Part shown: positions 12,413 through 25,000 of the stretch, in pieces
How positions within the stretch are numbered: the first letter of the stretch is position 1
Layout: each line of letters begins with the position of its first letter
Notes under the pieces: model-generated
Told to the model about the DNA's origin: nothing
Databases searched by the model: none
The model's input: the letters and a program-made list of their open reading frames with translations, nothing else
Position numbers and translations under genes: made by a program
Origin: Gordius sp. MW1
Lineage: Eukaryota; Nematomorpha; Gordioida; Gordea; Gordiidae
Assembly (NCBI GenBank): GCA_964036665.1
Contig: OZ038526.1
Coordinates: forward strand, 28,830,001 to 28,894,000
Direction of reading: 5' to 3'
Length of the DNA stretch: 64,000 nucleotides

Positions 12413-13409
12413 TGATGCGATGCGAGGCCAAATAGCTTAATTACAAAATTAAAAATAAAAGCATTTATGGCTTATAATAGATTTAACTATAATTATTGGA
12501 CTAAAAATATCAAAATCACTGGGATATTGAGATTCCATAATTTTAACTTTCTTAATTTATCACTTTTAAATGACTTCTAAATAGACAGCGAATGTTTAAA
12601 AAAACTATCATTTCTAAAGGCTTTTAAAATTATTATTAGAAAAGGCAAATATGCTAATTTTTTTTTAATCATACCCTAATTTGCTTCGCTTTTGCAATAA
12701 ATTAAAAAAAACTTATAAAAAAGTTGTGGTTGCTGCCGCCTAATACTAAGCAAGACAATATTTCAAATTTCCCACAAGTTGCCTTATGAAATCACTTTTA
12801 TTTTTGTCATTGCTACAAATTGATATGTTAACAAAAACGAACACATTTTATAGTTTGGGGTTTTTTCAATTGATGTTTTAAATTCCTTTCCACCTTTTCT
12901 TCATAAACTCCAAGTGCCTATTAGTTATGTCCTTATAAACATTTTTTGATATAAATATTACGTACGGTAGTTTAAAACCATTGGCTAAACGACGAATTAA
13001 ATTGTAGATATTTTAAATTTTGACATCATTAAAATGCTTTATGCAAAAAAGTTTATATCCTTAAAGATTAAAAAATAAATCGAAATGCAAAAAATATCAA
13101 TTTTTGGGCACTATAGAAATCCGTTTATTTGCAATGTCAAAATTCAAAAATAGAGGCAAAATTACATAGTGAGATAAGTTTTGATCCGCTAACTTCATTA
13201 AAATATATTCTTTAAATATTTGTTAAACTGAGATGTTAAAGTTCCTAAGACTAATCCGACCAAAACTTGTTTATGTCGTGTCGGTCTTAAGAAGCCAGGC
13301 GACAAACCTTAGCTAACAAACAATCAATAACAAACCCACTCTATGAGAAAATTTAAATCTTTAATGGCTTTCAAAAAAAACGTCTTTACAGCCTTTATAA
13401 CTTTTGAAC
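12413..13409. other. AT-rich intergenic DNA
   Basis: No exon, RNA gene or bounded repeat is seen between two hAT-like insertions. Confidence 0.4.
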
Positions 13410-13417
13410 TAAAGCCC

Positions 13418-14451
13418 TAGTGATGCGGGAAATCCGAGAAATGCCTCGATCTCGATCTCCTCAGTTGTGACTCTGAAAAATTATAGTGAGACCGAGACGA
13501 GAATTTAGATCTCGAGACGAAACGATACGAGATTTTATCAGCGGGATCTAGGCTTATAAATTTTTTTATTGACTGTCATAATTATATAGCTAATTTATTG
13601 TGTATATTTTAATTTTTAATTCAAATTTTAAATGTTATTTGTAAAATAATGTAATTGGAATACAGTCGAAACTTCTTAATCGCAAATCGGATTATCGCGA
13701 AAATCTTTTAATCGCGAAGTTAACCGCCATTTTGTTTTTTAAACGATAACATTAACAAAAACATCGTTTATTGACAAATCGCTTAATAGCACAATATCGG
13801 ATATTCACAAACATTTTCGAGCCCTTAAATCAACCAGATAATTATATAAAATATCGTTTTATTGCGAAGCGTAAGAAATGAATATTTAATATAATGTACA
13901 TATACTTTTATTTCCATCGTTTAATTGCGAAATATCGGTTAATCGCGAATTTTTTTCCATACCCAAGGCTTTGCAATTAAACGGTTTTGACTGTACTTTT
14001 AATATGGGATTTTACACACCCAATTAGCCGCATAGAATTCCAATTTAAAATGTTAACATGTTGAATAAAGTATTAGTGGTCGCTAGCGCATATATATAAT
14101 ATTTTTAATTATCGCATATTCATATCCTTGCATAAAATGTTTAATGAAGATAATTTTTAAGAACGATGACGGTTATATTAAAAGGCTTTTTCTTGTCTTA
14201 ATTTATCAAAAGGCATTACTTGTTTTTGCCACTTCTAACTAAGGGTACCTGATAGATCAAAGATGTTAGGGGCATGTTTATATAGGTTTTGACTAAAAAA
14301 ATGGTTCGCAATTTTGATTAAAAAAATTTATTTTTATATTTAGTTAAACGGATAGAAGGAAAAATCAAACTGTATTGAAAAAATTTGGAAAGTTGAGACG
14401 AGACCGAGTTTAGGTCGAGATGAGATCGAGACTCACAATACCGAAACACTA
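13418..14451. mobile_element. hAT-like element (CGAGACGAG family), third copy
   Basis: The exact 8-bp duplication TAAAGCCC flanks it (13410-13417 and 14452-14459). Ends TAGTGATGCGG and, inward from the right, TAGTGTTTCGG match those of 2748-3649. Subterminal GAGACGAG motifs occur at both ends. A pogo-like MITE (13663-13993) is inserted in it. No transposase frame remains. Confidence 0.82.
13663..13993. mobile_element. Pogo/Tc1-mariner-like MITE nested in hAT element
   Basis: Terminal inverted repeats CAGTCGAAACTTCTTAATCG and, inward from the right, CAGTCAAAACCGTTTAATTG are flanked by TA on both sides (13661-13662, 13994-13995). The interior has repeated motifs TTAATCGCGAA in both orientations. 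The CAGTCGAA start and TA target fit pogo-type Tc1/mariner elements. No transposase frame. Confidence 0.75.
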
Positions 14452-14459
14452 TAAAGCCC

Positions 14460-15740
14460 ATTAAATGTCTTTAATCATATGTTCAAATTGTAAAACTTAT
14501 CTTAATCTTTTTTATGTAAATTAATAGATGCTATATTACTTTTACAATATGACAGTTAAAATATTTTTATAGAAATAAACCGCTATATAAAAATGTATAA
14601 TCATAGAGTTACATTATTGAATTTTAATTTATTAAATTATGAGAATAAATCGGACTCTTCTCTGAATACTCGGCATACTTATCTTTGTTTTATAATATCA
14701 ATTAGTGGAAATCACTTTTATTCTTAAATTTTATATGCAAAAATTGCTTTCAGTTAGACTCGAACTTGGATTTATAAATAAAAAACATCCAGGTCTTCAG
14801 ATTCGGACACATTTAAAATTAAAACACGGAAATAGATCTGGCTAAGCATTTAATCAATTTTGCGAGGCTTTGCATGCCAAGCACTCAACTTAGGGTAAGA
14901 TTATCCAAAACAAAGGCATTGCAGTTTAAGCTGAAGGATAACACAGATGATTAACTTTACGAGAACTATGCTCATAAATTGGTAAGGAAATGTTGCAAAG
15001 GTGTTGATCATTACCGTTTAATATTAAATTGTCACGAGACAGGGAATTCTAAAAGGATTATGAATACGTCGAGATCCACCTTAGACTGACACATATATAG
15101 TTATTCAACAAGCCTAAATTATTGCTCGAACTTCTTCATAGCACAGTAAAAATAAATACAGCTAAAATTTTATTTTCACACTTAAAAATCTGTTTAATGT
15201 GATACAATGTAATTAAGCTCAGAGATAACCATGAAGGCAATGGGTGGCCTATAGTTTTTTTATCAACACATATAATATATTTAGGTAAAAGATGTTTAAG
15301 AATATTAATTTACCTAGCCTCCTGTCTCCCCCTTATATTGGCTATTCCTTTTTCTTCCCATCTTTGTTTTATCCTTAACTCCCATCTAATTAAATGTACT
15401 AAAAATTGTTATTGACTCCATTTTATGCAGTAAAGGATGAATAGATTTTTTTAACATTATATCTCTGTTGTAGCCTTGCTAACTTATTTTAATATTATTT
15501 CTTAAAGAGATTGAGGTAAAAATTTAAGAATTTGCAAGAGGCCTTGTTGCGAAATATTAAGGCATGAGGCAATAATACCGGTATAAATACATTATCAATT
15601 ATGTCCAACTTTTAGTTTTTTAAAGGTACTCACATCTTATGAGTATGATAAGAGAGTGGTAAATGCCGAATCGAACTAATCGTAACGACGCATACTTGTG
15701 CAATAAAAAAAAATGTCCCAATATTACACTCTCTTGTTAA
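14460..15740. other. Intergenic DNA upstream of lin-7
   Basis: AT-rich sequence without a recognisable exon. It should contain the lin-7 promoter and any 5' untranslated exon, which I cannot delimit by eye. Confidence 0.4.
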
Positions 15741-17924
15741 ATGGCAGCTGTTGAAACATTAGATTTACAAAAAGGCACATTTTTATATTATTTTATTAAA
15801 ATTCTTTTTAGATATATCTAGAATTATTGAAATTTTAGACCAATTGCAAAAGGTTCCTGATGCACCTGTACAAAAATTGGCGTCTCTGCAAAATGTTCTA
15901 AAGAGTGATTTTTTTAATGCTGTCTGTGAAGTGTATGAACATGTTTATCACACTGTAGATATTCAAGGAAGCCCTGAAATTAGAGCTAATGCTACTGCAA
16001 AAGTAAAATTGGAACCTCAATGCACTAAATTTTATAATAATGACTAATCATAAATAAATTAGTTAGACATATACATAGTGTTAAAAAGTTTAAAAATTAC
16101 CTCTAAACCTTGATTTTAAATATTAAATTATTGGTCAATATATAATAGTTATATTAATATATTTTAAAAAGGGCTTTCTATTTTTAAGTTCTATTTACTA
16201 TTGCTATTTAAATATTAGTCTACTCCTCAATTTAAAATTTTTATTAATTTCTTCTTTACATTTATTAAAATTATGAATTAATCTTATATATTTGTTTATT
16301 GTTATCTTTATTAAAATAATGCAAAGTAGTTAATATGTAAATAAAATAAATGTTTTGAAAAGATTTTAGCAGAATTTATACAAGCCTTAAGTCTAAACTA
16401 TTTTAAAGCTTGAATAGACAAATAAATTATTTAAACTAATATGGGTGTTAAACTAACCATAAATTTTATCCTAAAATGTAAGATATTTTAAAATTGATTA
16501 AGGACACCTTATTTTCAGGTTGTATAGTTAAATTAATTTAACAATTGCAATTTGAATATAGGGTGATTATATAAATTTTTTTAAGCTGTTTTAAATCAAC
16601 TTTGACATCAAACTATAATGAGACCATCTTTAACATCTTTAAAAAGTTAATCAACTAGTCTATCCAAGGCATTTATTGTTTAATTTTTAAAATGATGGCC
16701 TGTGTCCAACTATTTACCTATATTATTTGTTTTTTAGATCACTTTGTTTATTTTGGAACTTTTAACATAGATATCACTTTTAAATCACCTTGAAATTTAT
16801 TCAAAGAATCTTGTTGTGCATTTAAAAATAAAAAAATGTCTACTTAATAATTTTTTGTTTTTCTCTTAACATTATTTTATATTATTTTTGTGGGGCACAG
16901 GCTACAGTAGCTGCTTTTGCAGCCAGTGAAGGCCATTCACATCCTCGGGTAGTTGAGTTGCCTAAGACTGGAGAAGGTTTAGGATTCAACATAATGGGTG
17001 GAAAAGAACAAGATTCTCCCATCTTCATATCACGTATAATTCCCGGTGGACTGGCTGACCGGCAAGGGGGCCTTAAAAGGGGCGATCAACTTATTTCAGT
17101 CAATGGTGTTGTAAGTCGTTATTTTGCTTTTTACTAAATATTCCATTTCGTAACACTCCGTTTGTCTGGTGGGGTCCCTGAGACCCCAGGCAATTGGGAT
17201 ATTATGGGGTCGTTTTAATTATTGATATTAAATTATAAATCTTCAATTAAATCACAAACTTATTCAACAACAGCAATATGTCTTTTAAATACTTTGCATA
17301 CAATTTGAAAATATTTAAAAACGTTTGGGGTTTTTATGATTTCCATCATACTCACTTTTATATCTTGACCAACATGGTTGTTAATACAAAATTTATATTT
17401 GAAAATTGTTTAGATTTTATCGAAGTATCTTGTTTATTTTTAAATCAAATCAGCAAATATAATAAATTTAATACCAATAATAAAGGGAAACAAAATTACA
17501 TCAAAAGAAACCCCAAAATTGAAGAAATATTAGAATATGAAAAATTTGGATAGCTTGAATTGATTCTAAATATTTTGTTGTACATTTTAAAAAATATAAG
17601 CTATACACAATATTATATTAAGATAATCCAGAAATTATAAATTAATTTTTTTTTATATGAAATTGTGATGTTAATTTTTTAAATGCATAGAATGTAGAGG
17701 GAGAAAATCACGAAAAGGCGGTCGAACTTTTAAAGGCAGCTGAAAGTAAGAAATTTCGAAATTCATTATTTAAACAAGAATTGTAAATTTGTGATTAAAA
17801 ATATAACAAATTTTTTATCAGATTTATAACTCTACTTTTTACCATTTTAGCTAGTGTCAAACTAGTTGTTTGCTACACTCCTAAAGTTTTGGATGAAATG
17901 GAAAGGCGATTTGCAAAACATTAA
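15741..17924 (+). CDS. lin-7: Lin-7/Veli scaffold protein (L27 and PDZ domains; 5 exons, 187 aa)
   Basis: Exons: 15741-15774, 15812-16002, 16901-17110, 17691-17745, 17851-17924; they join into 187 codons plus stop. The L27 domain (about 8-65) includes LDLQKDISRIIE and [16 protein letters not shown]. The linker [20 protein letters not shown] is a Lin-7 hallmark. The PDZ domain (about 90-172) carries the carboxylate-binding loop as GLGFNI, then [18 protein letters not shown] and [10 protein letters not shown]. Lin-7 pairs with CASK/Lin-2 and Lin-10 through L27 and holds receptors and channels at cell junctions and synapses through PDZ. Length is near the usual ~195 aa. Intron 1 is only 37 nt and starts with GC instead of GT; the other three are GT-AG. 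The first exon is inferred from the fit of its peptide to the family. Confidence 0.93.
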
Positions 17925-19018
17925 GCCAGCATTTTCTGTACGAAGTTGTTAAATATGGAGCTTAGAAACCCGATCAATTGTTTTATATTTTACATTCCAA
18001 ATAATCGCATTTAAATTTTAATGTTTTTTTAACGTGATATTTATAATTTTACATAAATGAATAATATAAACTTTTATGTGTAAGGGTAATGAGTTATATT
18101 TAACTTTCCATTTAACTATTTCTTAGTCAACTCAAAAATAATTATGACAATTGACAACTCGTTTATAAAACTTTAAAATGACTTAATTTATTTTAAGTTC
18201 ATACCAAATTACAATTAAATTAACCTTACTGGCTCTAGGCATAAATATCTATTCAATTTGATATCACAGCAGGCTAATATTTGAGAATATTAAACTTATC
18301 AAATGTGTGTTATGTGTCCTAGCTTATTAACGATGCTGATTAAAAATGTAAATCATCATGGATTAACAATATAAAGGCACACAATATCTTTTTAACCTTT
18401 ATATCAATAACTTATGGCAGACTATTATTTAAAATTTTATTATTTATTGTGTGTGATATGATATGTATTAGTTTCAGAAGGTCTAATGTGATTGTCAAAA
18501 ACAATAATTTACGTGAAATTATTATTTTACTCTTGCTAGTGAGAACTCAAAATAAAATGTTTACTATTTTTTAAATCAATCATACCCTTAAAAGGATTGT
18601 TACTAATTATTAATTGCTATGCAATTATAGGGCTCGCTTTTTGTTGTCCGTTGTCCGTCCAACATTACGATAATCAAGATAGCTATATATAATGCACGAT
18701 ATTTTGCATATCTTATTTATGGTGTTTAAGAATTGTGTCAAATTTATTTTATGGATCTTTAAATGTGGTATACACAAATAAATAGAAATCATTATTTTTC
18801 ATCTTACACATAATGTAACTTTTATTATTCGTCTTTATCTAATTTATGATGTCTTGTGTTACCTCTTTTATACCGCCATCTATTTTTTGTGTTAAAAAAT
18901 TGCCGAAACTTGCTGATGTATATCTGACTTGCTGGTTCGATACCGGGAGAGGACAAAATTTTTTTTTAAATTAAATTAATATATGTCTTGTTAATACCAT
19001 TGATAATATGACTTTTTA
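17925..19018. other. Intergenic DNA downstream of lin-7
   Basis: AT-rich DNA. At about 18605-18665 it holds a copy of a dispersed motif (AATTGCTATGCAATTA followed by TTGTCCGTTGTCCG) that recurs inverted at 23200-23262 and, partly, at 58430-58495. No gene is seen. Confidence 0.4.
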
Positions 19019-19700
19019 GCCGTCCGCTGGCTATTGACCAATGATTAAATGACCATTAGCCAAATTGTGATTCGAAATTTTTTTTCGCCTTTTTTCGTCT
19101 CTTATGTATTTATATCCTTTTTGACCGTGTCCTGACTTCTGACCAATGAAAAAAGTGACCATTGTCCAAAGTATAAATCGCAATTTTTTTTCGTTTTTAT
19201 TCGTCTTTTATGTATTTATATCCTTTTTGACCGTGTCCTGGCTACTGATCAATGAAAAAAATGACCATTGGCCAAAGTATAAATCGTTTTTTTTATATTT
19301 TAAATAGGCTATTTGGCCGTTTGCTGGCTACTTACCAATTAAAAATATGACCATTGGTCAAAGTGATGGAAAAAATGACCAATGGCCAAGGTCTGATTGA
19401 AAATTTTTTTCGTTTTTTAATATCTTGTTAATACTATACATATGCTCATGATTTATAGAGAGTCTACAGTCATAATTCAAATTATGGGTCGCCTACACCA
19501 AATTGTTTAAATTTATACAGGATCAAAAAAACTATAAATTGAAAGTTGAACGTTTTGGTAGGATGGCTATTGGCTTTTCCAATGTCATACCCTCTATTTG
19601 CGTTACTTTCGTCATTTTGATTAATTTAGTGATAAATAAGAATGAATGAAAGAAAACCTAATCCTCAATAATAGCAAAAATTTAACTTTTTAAATATTTG

Positions 19701-19915
19701 TATAAAACTCGGGCCTTCGGCCCTCGTGGGAAGGGGGAGAAGGGAAGGGAAGAGGGGAAGGGAAGGGGGGTCGACTCATCTGTACTTCGTATAAATGTAT
19801 CATATTTGCTATGCAATTTATGGGCGAGAAAGGTGGGAAGAAGCGAGAATGCCTATAGGGGGGGGGGTATTAAATGCCTAATGATTAATTAATTATTTAT
19901 ACAAATTTTCCATTT
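19701..19915 (+). repeat. Left arm of the 6-kb inverted repeat
   Basis: It begins TATAAAACTCGGGCC, includes a GGGCC-TTC-GGCCC hairpin, an A/G-rich tract and TTTGCTATGCAATTTATGGG, and ends in AATTAATTATTTATACAAATTTT. The right arm at 25929-26130 is its reverse complement with scattered changes. An inner relative lies at about 23285-23485. Confidence 0.75.
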
Positions 19916-20558
19916 ATGGGCAAAATGTAATATAGGCAAAATGTAATATAGGCAAGGGTTAGATTTAGTGTTTGCATCTAGTTGCGTATTACATTAGTTT
20001 TTATGGCCTATAGTGATTATGGGTCTAACAAACATTATATTATAAAACATCACAATGTTAAGAATTTGCAGAATTGTTGGGAGAAATTTTTTGTTGAATT
20101 TAAACAATTTTTAATTAAAAAAATCAAAAATTTGACCAATGGTCATTTTTTCTCTATTGGTCAGTACCAACAGATACTCTATAAGTCAATGATAGCCAAA
20201 AAAACGGAAAAAAAATTTCGATTTATTTTGCCAATGGTCATTTTTTTCATTGGTCAGTAGCCGGCGGAAGGTCTAAAAGTCATATTATCAATGGTATTAA
20301 CAAGAACAAAATATTAATTTAATTTAAAAAATAGGTGAACACTGATGGGAATTAACACGAAATATATTGATTATAAATATTTTTTTAATTCTGCCCCCCC
20401 CCCCACAATTCAAAACCTGCGTACGTTCATGTACTAAATTAAGAATAAGTAAACTCATTACAAACATACTTTAGATAAAATATCTTTTATTTACACTTAC
20501 AGACACACAAAGATTTATTAATTCTACATTAAATTGAAAAGGCAAAGAGAATTTTATG

Positions 20559-20762
20559 TTAGAGCCGAGAATATATGAATTTATTTCTGTTTGGTAAATT
20601 GGCAATAACACAAGCAATCGAGGCCCTTCGGGATAAATTCGTATAATGCGCTTTTTTAAACCAGTCATCGGTTTTGTCATTGAAGCAATCCACTTGTTGT
20701 ATGGAAAATACTCCATTAAAGCCACCCACCACGTATATCACATCATCTATTACCTGCATATA
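20559..20762 (-). pseudogene. Kelch-domain C-terminal fragment (KLHL10-like)
   Basis: On the minus strand the frame reads VIDDVIYVVGGFNG, then VDCFNDKTDDWF and ACVIANLPNRN before the stop at 20559-20561. This is the last kelch blade and tail pattern seen in KLHL10-type proteins. The frame opens right after a CAG that could be a splice acceptor (about 20760). I see no other kelch blades or BTB domain in the surrounding repeat cluster. It is therefore either the last exon of a gene whose other exons lie far off, or a captured or retained gene fragment. Confidence 0.6.
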
Positions 20763-20910
20763 GTTATTCTATAAGATTTGTTGCCTAATAAAATTAAATT
20801 AGTTTTTAAAAGGAACATAATATTTTTATTTTAACTATTTGGCCAAAAGATTTGTCTAATTACATACTAAATAAGAAAAATTTAATCTGCCTAACTTAAT
20901 GATTATTTCA

Positions 20911-20992
20911 TTTTCAACAATACATTGTTGATAAACAGAAATTAAAATAATCACTTACAGGGTGGTAGAAGTTTCATAATTTTCAAAATTGC
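20911..20992. repeat. 82-bp direct repeat, copy 1
   Basis: It matches 21353-21434 at most positions, in the same orientation and 442 bp away. The shared core is AATCACTTACAGGGTGGTAG. On the minus strand the core reads as a possible splice donor (CCCTGTAAGTG). Confidence 0.7.
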
Positions 20993-21352
20993 TTAAAGGA
21001 ATCAGAACCTGGCCAATAAATTCATAATAAGTTTACAGGTGATATATCAAAAAATCGTAAAGGATGGTTGAAATCAAACTACATGCAAAATATATACAAT
21101 GATTGGTACTAACCATTGAAAACAAAGCAATATAAAATAAGTAGGCAATATAATGTAGATAAATGAAAGACAAAACCTAATTTTATGCAAGAACACAAAA
21201 GAACAAAAATAGTAATCTTTAAAATAAATAATTCAATGTGTAAAAATGGATTTGAAAGAATATTAATGTTGAAAGCCTAAACACTAGCACATGCAAGAAA
21301 CAATCATGAACAAAATATCACATTTGAGAATAAATAAAAATAATTTAGAAAA

Positions 21353-21434
21353 TTTTCAACAATACACTGGTGATAAACAGAAATTAAGATAATCACTTAC
21401 AGGGTGGTAGGAGTTTCATAATCTTCAAAATTGC
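21353..21434. repeat. 82-bp direct repeat, copy 2
   Basis: Second copy of the repeat at 20911-20992, with a few substitutions. Confidence 0.7.
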
Positions 21435-22006
21435 ATAACGTTGAATTGATAGATATTTAAAAAAAATATAGCCGGTTAACGTGTATTTATACACCGTTTC
21501 AATAACTAATATTTGTGGTCCAATATATTAAAAATATGATTATTAAATCCTTAATTTCGTATTTTGCAATGTAACATATGCAAAATGTAATATAGGCAAG
21601 GGTTAGGGCTAGATTTAGTGTTTGCATCTAGTTGCGTAATACATGTTATATTATGCCAAAAACCAATCATAACCTTTAAAAATATAGCCGGTTAATGTGT
21701 ATTTTTACGCCGTTTCAAATAGTTCCCAAAATGAGCAAAATGTAATATAGGCTTAAAAAAATCAAAAATATATTATAGATAATTTAACAAATATCAACAA
21801 GAACAAAATATTTTAATTTAAACAATTAATAGGTACTTGTAGGGGAGGGCATAGGGTAATTATCAATGGTAACCTATTCAAAAACGAAAAATTTAAAATT
21901 TTCGATTTATTTGGCCAATGATCATTTTTTAATTGATCAGTAGCCAGCGGAAGGTCAAAAAAATGTTATTCTATATATAAGTGATATAATATTCAAAAAT
22001 ATTTTG

Positions 22007-22051
22007 AGGTCTAATAGCTCAGTGGATTGAACGTCTGACTAGCTTCAATGG
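22007..22051 (+). repeat. tRNA-like 5' half (SINE head candidate)
   Basis: The stretch contains TAATAGCTCAGTGGATTGAA, which resembles the 5' half of a tRNA with its A box. B-box-like sequences GGGTTCGAATCCC occur further on at 23930-23942 and 24319-24331. This suggests tRNA-derived SINE pieces are part of the repeat cluster. No complete cloverleaf can be drawn. Confidence 0.35.
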
Positions 22052-25000
22052 TTATACAATATATAAAATTTGGCCAATGCTCATTTTTTTCCATTGGTCA
22101 ATATCAACAGATACTCTATAAGTCAATGATAGCCAAAAAAACGGAAAAAAAAATTTGAAGCTCATTTTGGCCAATGGTCATTTTTTTCCATTGGTCGGCA
22201 GCCAGCACACGGTAAAAGTGGATATAAATTCATAAGAGTAAAAAAAACGAAAAAAAAAATTTCGAATCACATTTTGGCCAATGGTCATTTTTTTTCCATT
22301 GGTCAGCAGCCAGCGGACGGGCAAAAAGTCATAATAGCAATGGTAGGAACAGGAACAATCATAATAGTCAAAAAAAAAATTTCGATTCACATTTTGGCCA
22401 ATGGTCATTTTTTCCATCGGTCAGGAGCCAGCGGACGGCCAAAAAGTCATAATAGCAATGGTAGTAACAGGAACAATCATAATAGTCAAAAAAAACGAAA
22501 AAATAAACTCGGATTCACATTTTGGCCAATGGTCATTTTTTCATTGGTCAGCAGCCAGCGGACGGCCAAAAAGTCTTATTATCAATGATAGTAACGAGAA
22601 CAATCATAAGAGACAAAAAAACTCCGGGATTCTAACCCAAAAACTAGTTAAATTGCATAGCAATTAAAAGTAAACAACTTTTATTTATTGGTCAGCAGCC
22701 AGCGGACGGCCAAAAAGTCATAATAGCAATGGTAGAAACAGGAACAATCATAATAGTCAAAAAAAACGAAAAAAATAATTTCGATTCACATTTTGGCCAA
22801 TGGTCATTTTTTTCATTGGTCAGCAGCCAGCGGACGGCCAAAAAATTTTATTATCACTGATAGTAACAAGAACAATCATAAGAGTCAAAAAAACTCCGGG
22901 ATTCTAACCCCAAAACTAGTTAAATTGCATAGCAATTAAAAAGTAAACAACTTTTATTTATGTTTATTATTAATTGCTATGCAATTTATAATATACTTAT
23001 GCATTAATTTAACGTAGCAATTAAAACCCGACCCCGCCCGAAAGCGAGGGAGATAGAGATGAGGGGTGGGGCACCTCTTATGCATTAATTTAAAAAATAA
23101 CACAGCGAGGGAGATAGAGATGAGGGGTGGGGCACCTCTTTCTCATGCATTAATTTAAAAAAGCGATAACCAAATATACCCAATGCAAATAGATAGGGAG
23201 GGTAACGGACAATGGAAGGACGGACACCAAAAAACGAGCCCATAAATTGCATAGCAATTAATAATTAAAATCGTTTTGCATTTTATACCCCCCTATAGGC
23301 ATTCTAGCCCCTTCCCACCTTTCTCGCCCATAATTGCATAGCAAATATGCTACGTTTATACGGAGTATAGATGAGTTTCGTTCCCCCTTCCCTCCTGCAC
23401 CTCCCTCCCCCCTCCCTTTCCCCCTTCTTTTCCCCCCTCCCCTTCCCCCTCCCTCCTCCTCCTACCCACGATGGCCGAAGAGTTATATTAATTGCTATGC
23501 AATTTATGGGCTCATTTTTGATTTTTCGTTGTCCGTTGTCCGTTACCCTTCACTGTTTTTTATCGATTTTTTAAATTAATACATAAGTGGTGCCCCACCC
23601 CTCATCTCTATCTCCCTCGCTGTGTTAGAATTATCCCTGGCCGCCCTGAGCACCTACGGGTAAAGTTTCGAGCGAATCGGGCCGGTAGTTTCAGAATTTA
23701 GCTCTTTTTTAAACTAAAAGAAATTTTAGGATCCTGCAAAAGCTATCACTTTAAATTTTATTTATTTAATTTAAATAGTTTGTTAAACCCCAATAATTTT
23801 GACTGTATACTGTAACATTGATAAATGACTTTTTGGCCGTCCCCTGGCTACTGACCAATGAAAAAATGATCTTGTCTTGCACCGAATGTCTTGTCACGTT
23901 GTTTACTTTTAATTTTTGAACTAGTTTTTGGGTTCGAATCCCGGAGTTTTTTTGACTCTTATGATTGTTCTTATTACTAACATTGATAATAAGACTTTTT
24001 GGCCGTCCGTTGGGTGCTGACCAATGAAAAAATTGACCATTGACCAAAATGTGAATCCAAGTTTTTTTTCCGTTTTTTTTGACTATTATGATTGTTCCTG
24101 TTACTACCATTGATAATAAAACTTTTTGGTCGTCCGCTGGCTGCTGACCATTGAAAAAAATGACCATTGGCTAAAATGTGAATCTAAATTATTTTTTTCG
24201 TTTTTTTTGGCTAACATTGACAATTACTTTACGCCCTCCCCCGACAGAGCCTATGCCTCTACTGATATGGGTCCCTGTGCCCCCCCCCCCCTACAAAAGC
24301 CTATGCCTATACTGATGTGGGTTCGAATCCCATCGAGGGCAAATTCTTAATTGCTGGTTCGATACTCAAAGAGGGCCACAGTTTTTTGTTATTTTTTTTT
24401 AAATTAATATATTGTTCTTGTTACTACCATTGATAATATGGCTTTTTGGCCGTCCAATGGCTGCTGACCAATGGAAGAAAATGACCATTGGCCAAAATGT
24501 TAATCAAAAAAAAAATTTCGTTATTTTTGGCTCTTATATATTAATAGACTGTCTCTTGGTACTGACCAATGAAAAAAATGACCACTCAAAGTGTGAATCG
24601 AAATTTTTTTTCTCATTATTTTTGACTCTTATGTATTTATATCGGGCTGCTGACCAATGGAAAAAAATGACCATTGGCCAAAATGTTAATCAAAAAAAAA
24701 TATTTCGTTATTTTTGGCTCTTATATATTAATAGACTGTCTCTTGGTACTGACCAATGAAAAAAAATGACCACTGGCCAAAGTGTGAATTGAAAATTTTC
24801 TTTTCATTTTTTTGACTCTTATGTATTTATATCGACTTTTAACGTGTCCTGGCTGCAGACCAATGGAAAAAAATGACCATTGGCCAAAATGTTACTCGAA
24901 AATTTTTTTTCGTTATTTTTGGCTCTTGTATATTAATAGACTGTCTCTTTTTATTTTATATATGCATGAGCATAGGCCAAATATAATAATTTTTACGAAA

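Noticed and set aside
19781-19800. Possible CRISPR-like or satellite array in the 19-26 kb cluster
   Set aside because: Units vary in length and orientation and have no regular spacers; the sequence is eukaryotic.
22178-22667. Several 79-104-codon frames with repeated MVIF/WPMVIF-like peptides
   Set aside because: They are translations of the tandem hairpin repeat, read in either direction; not genes.
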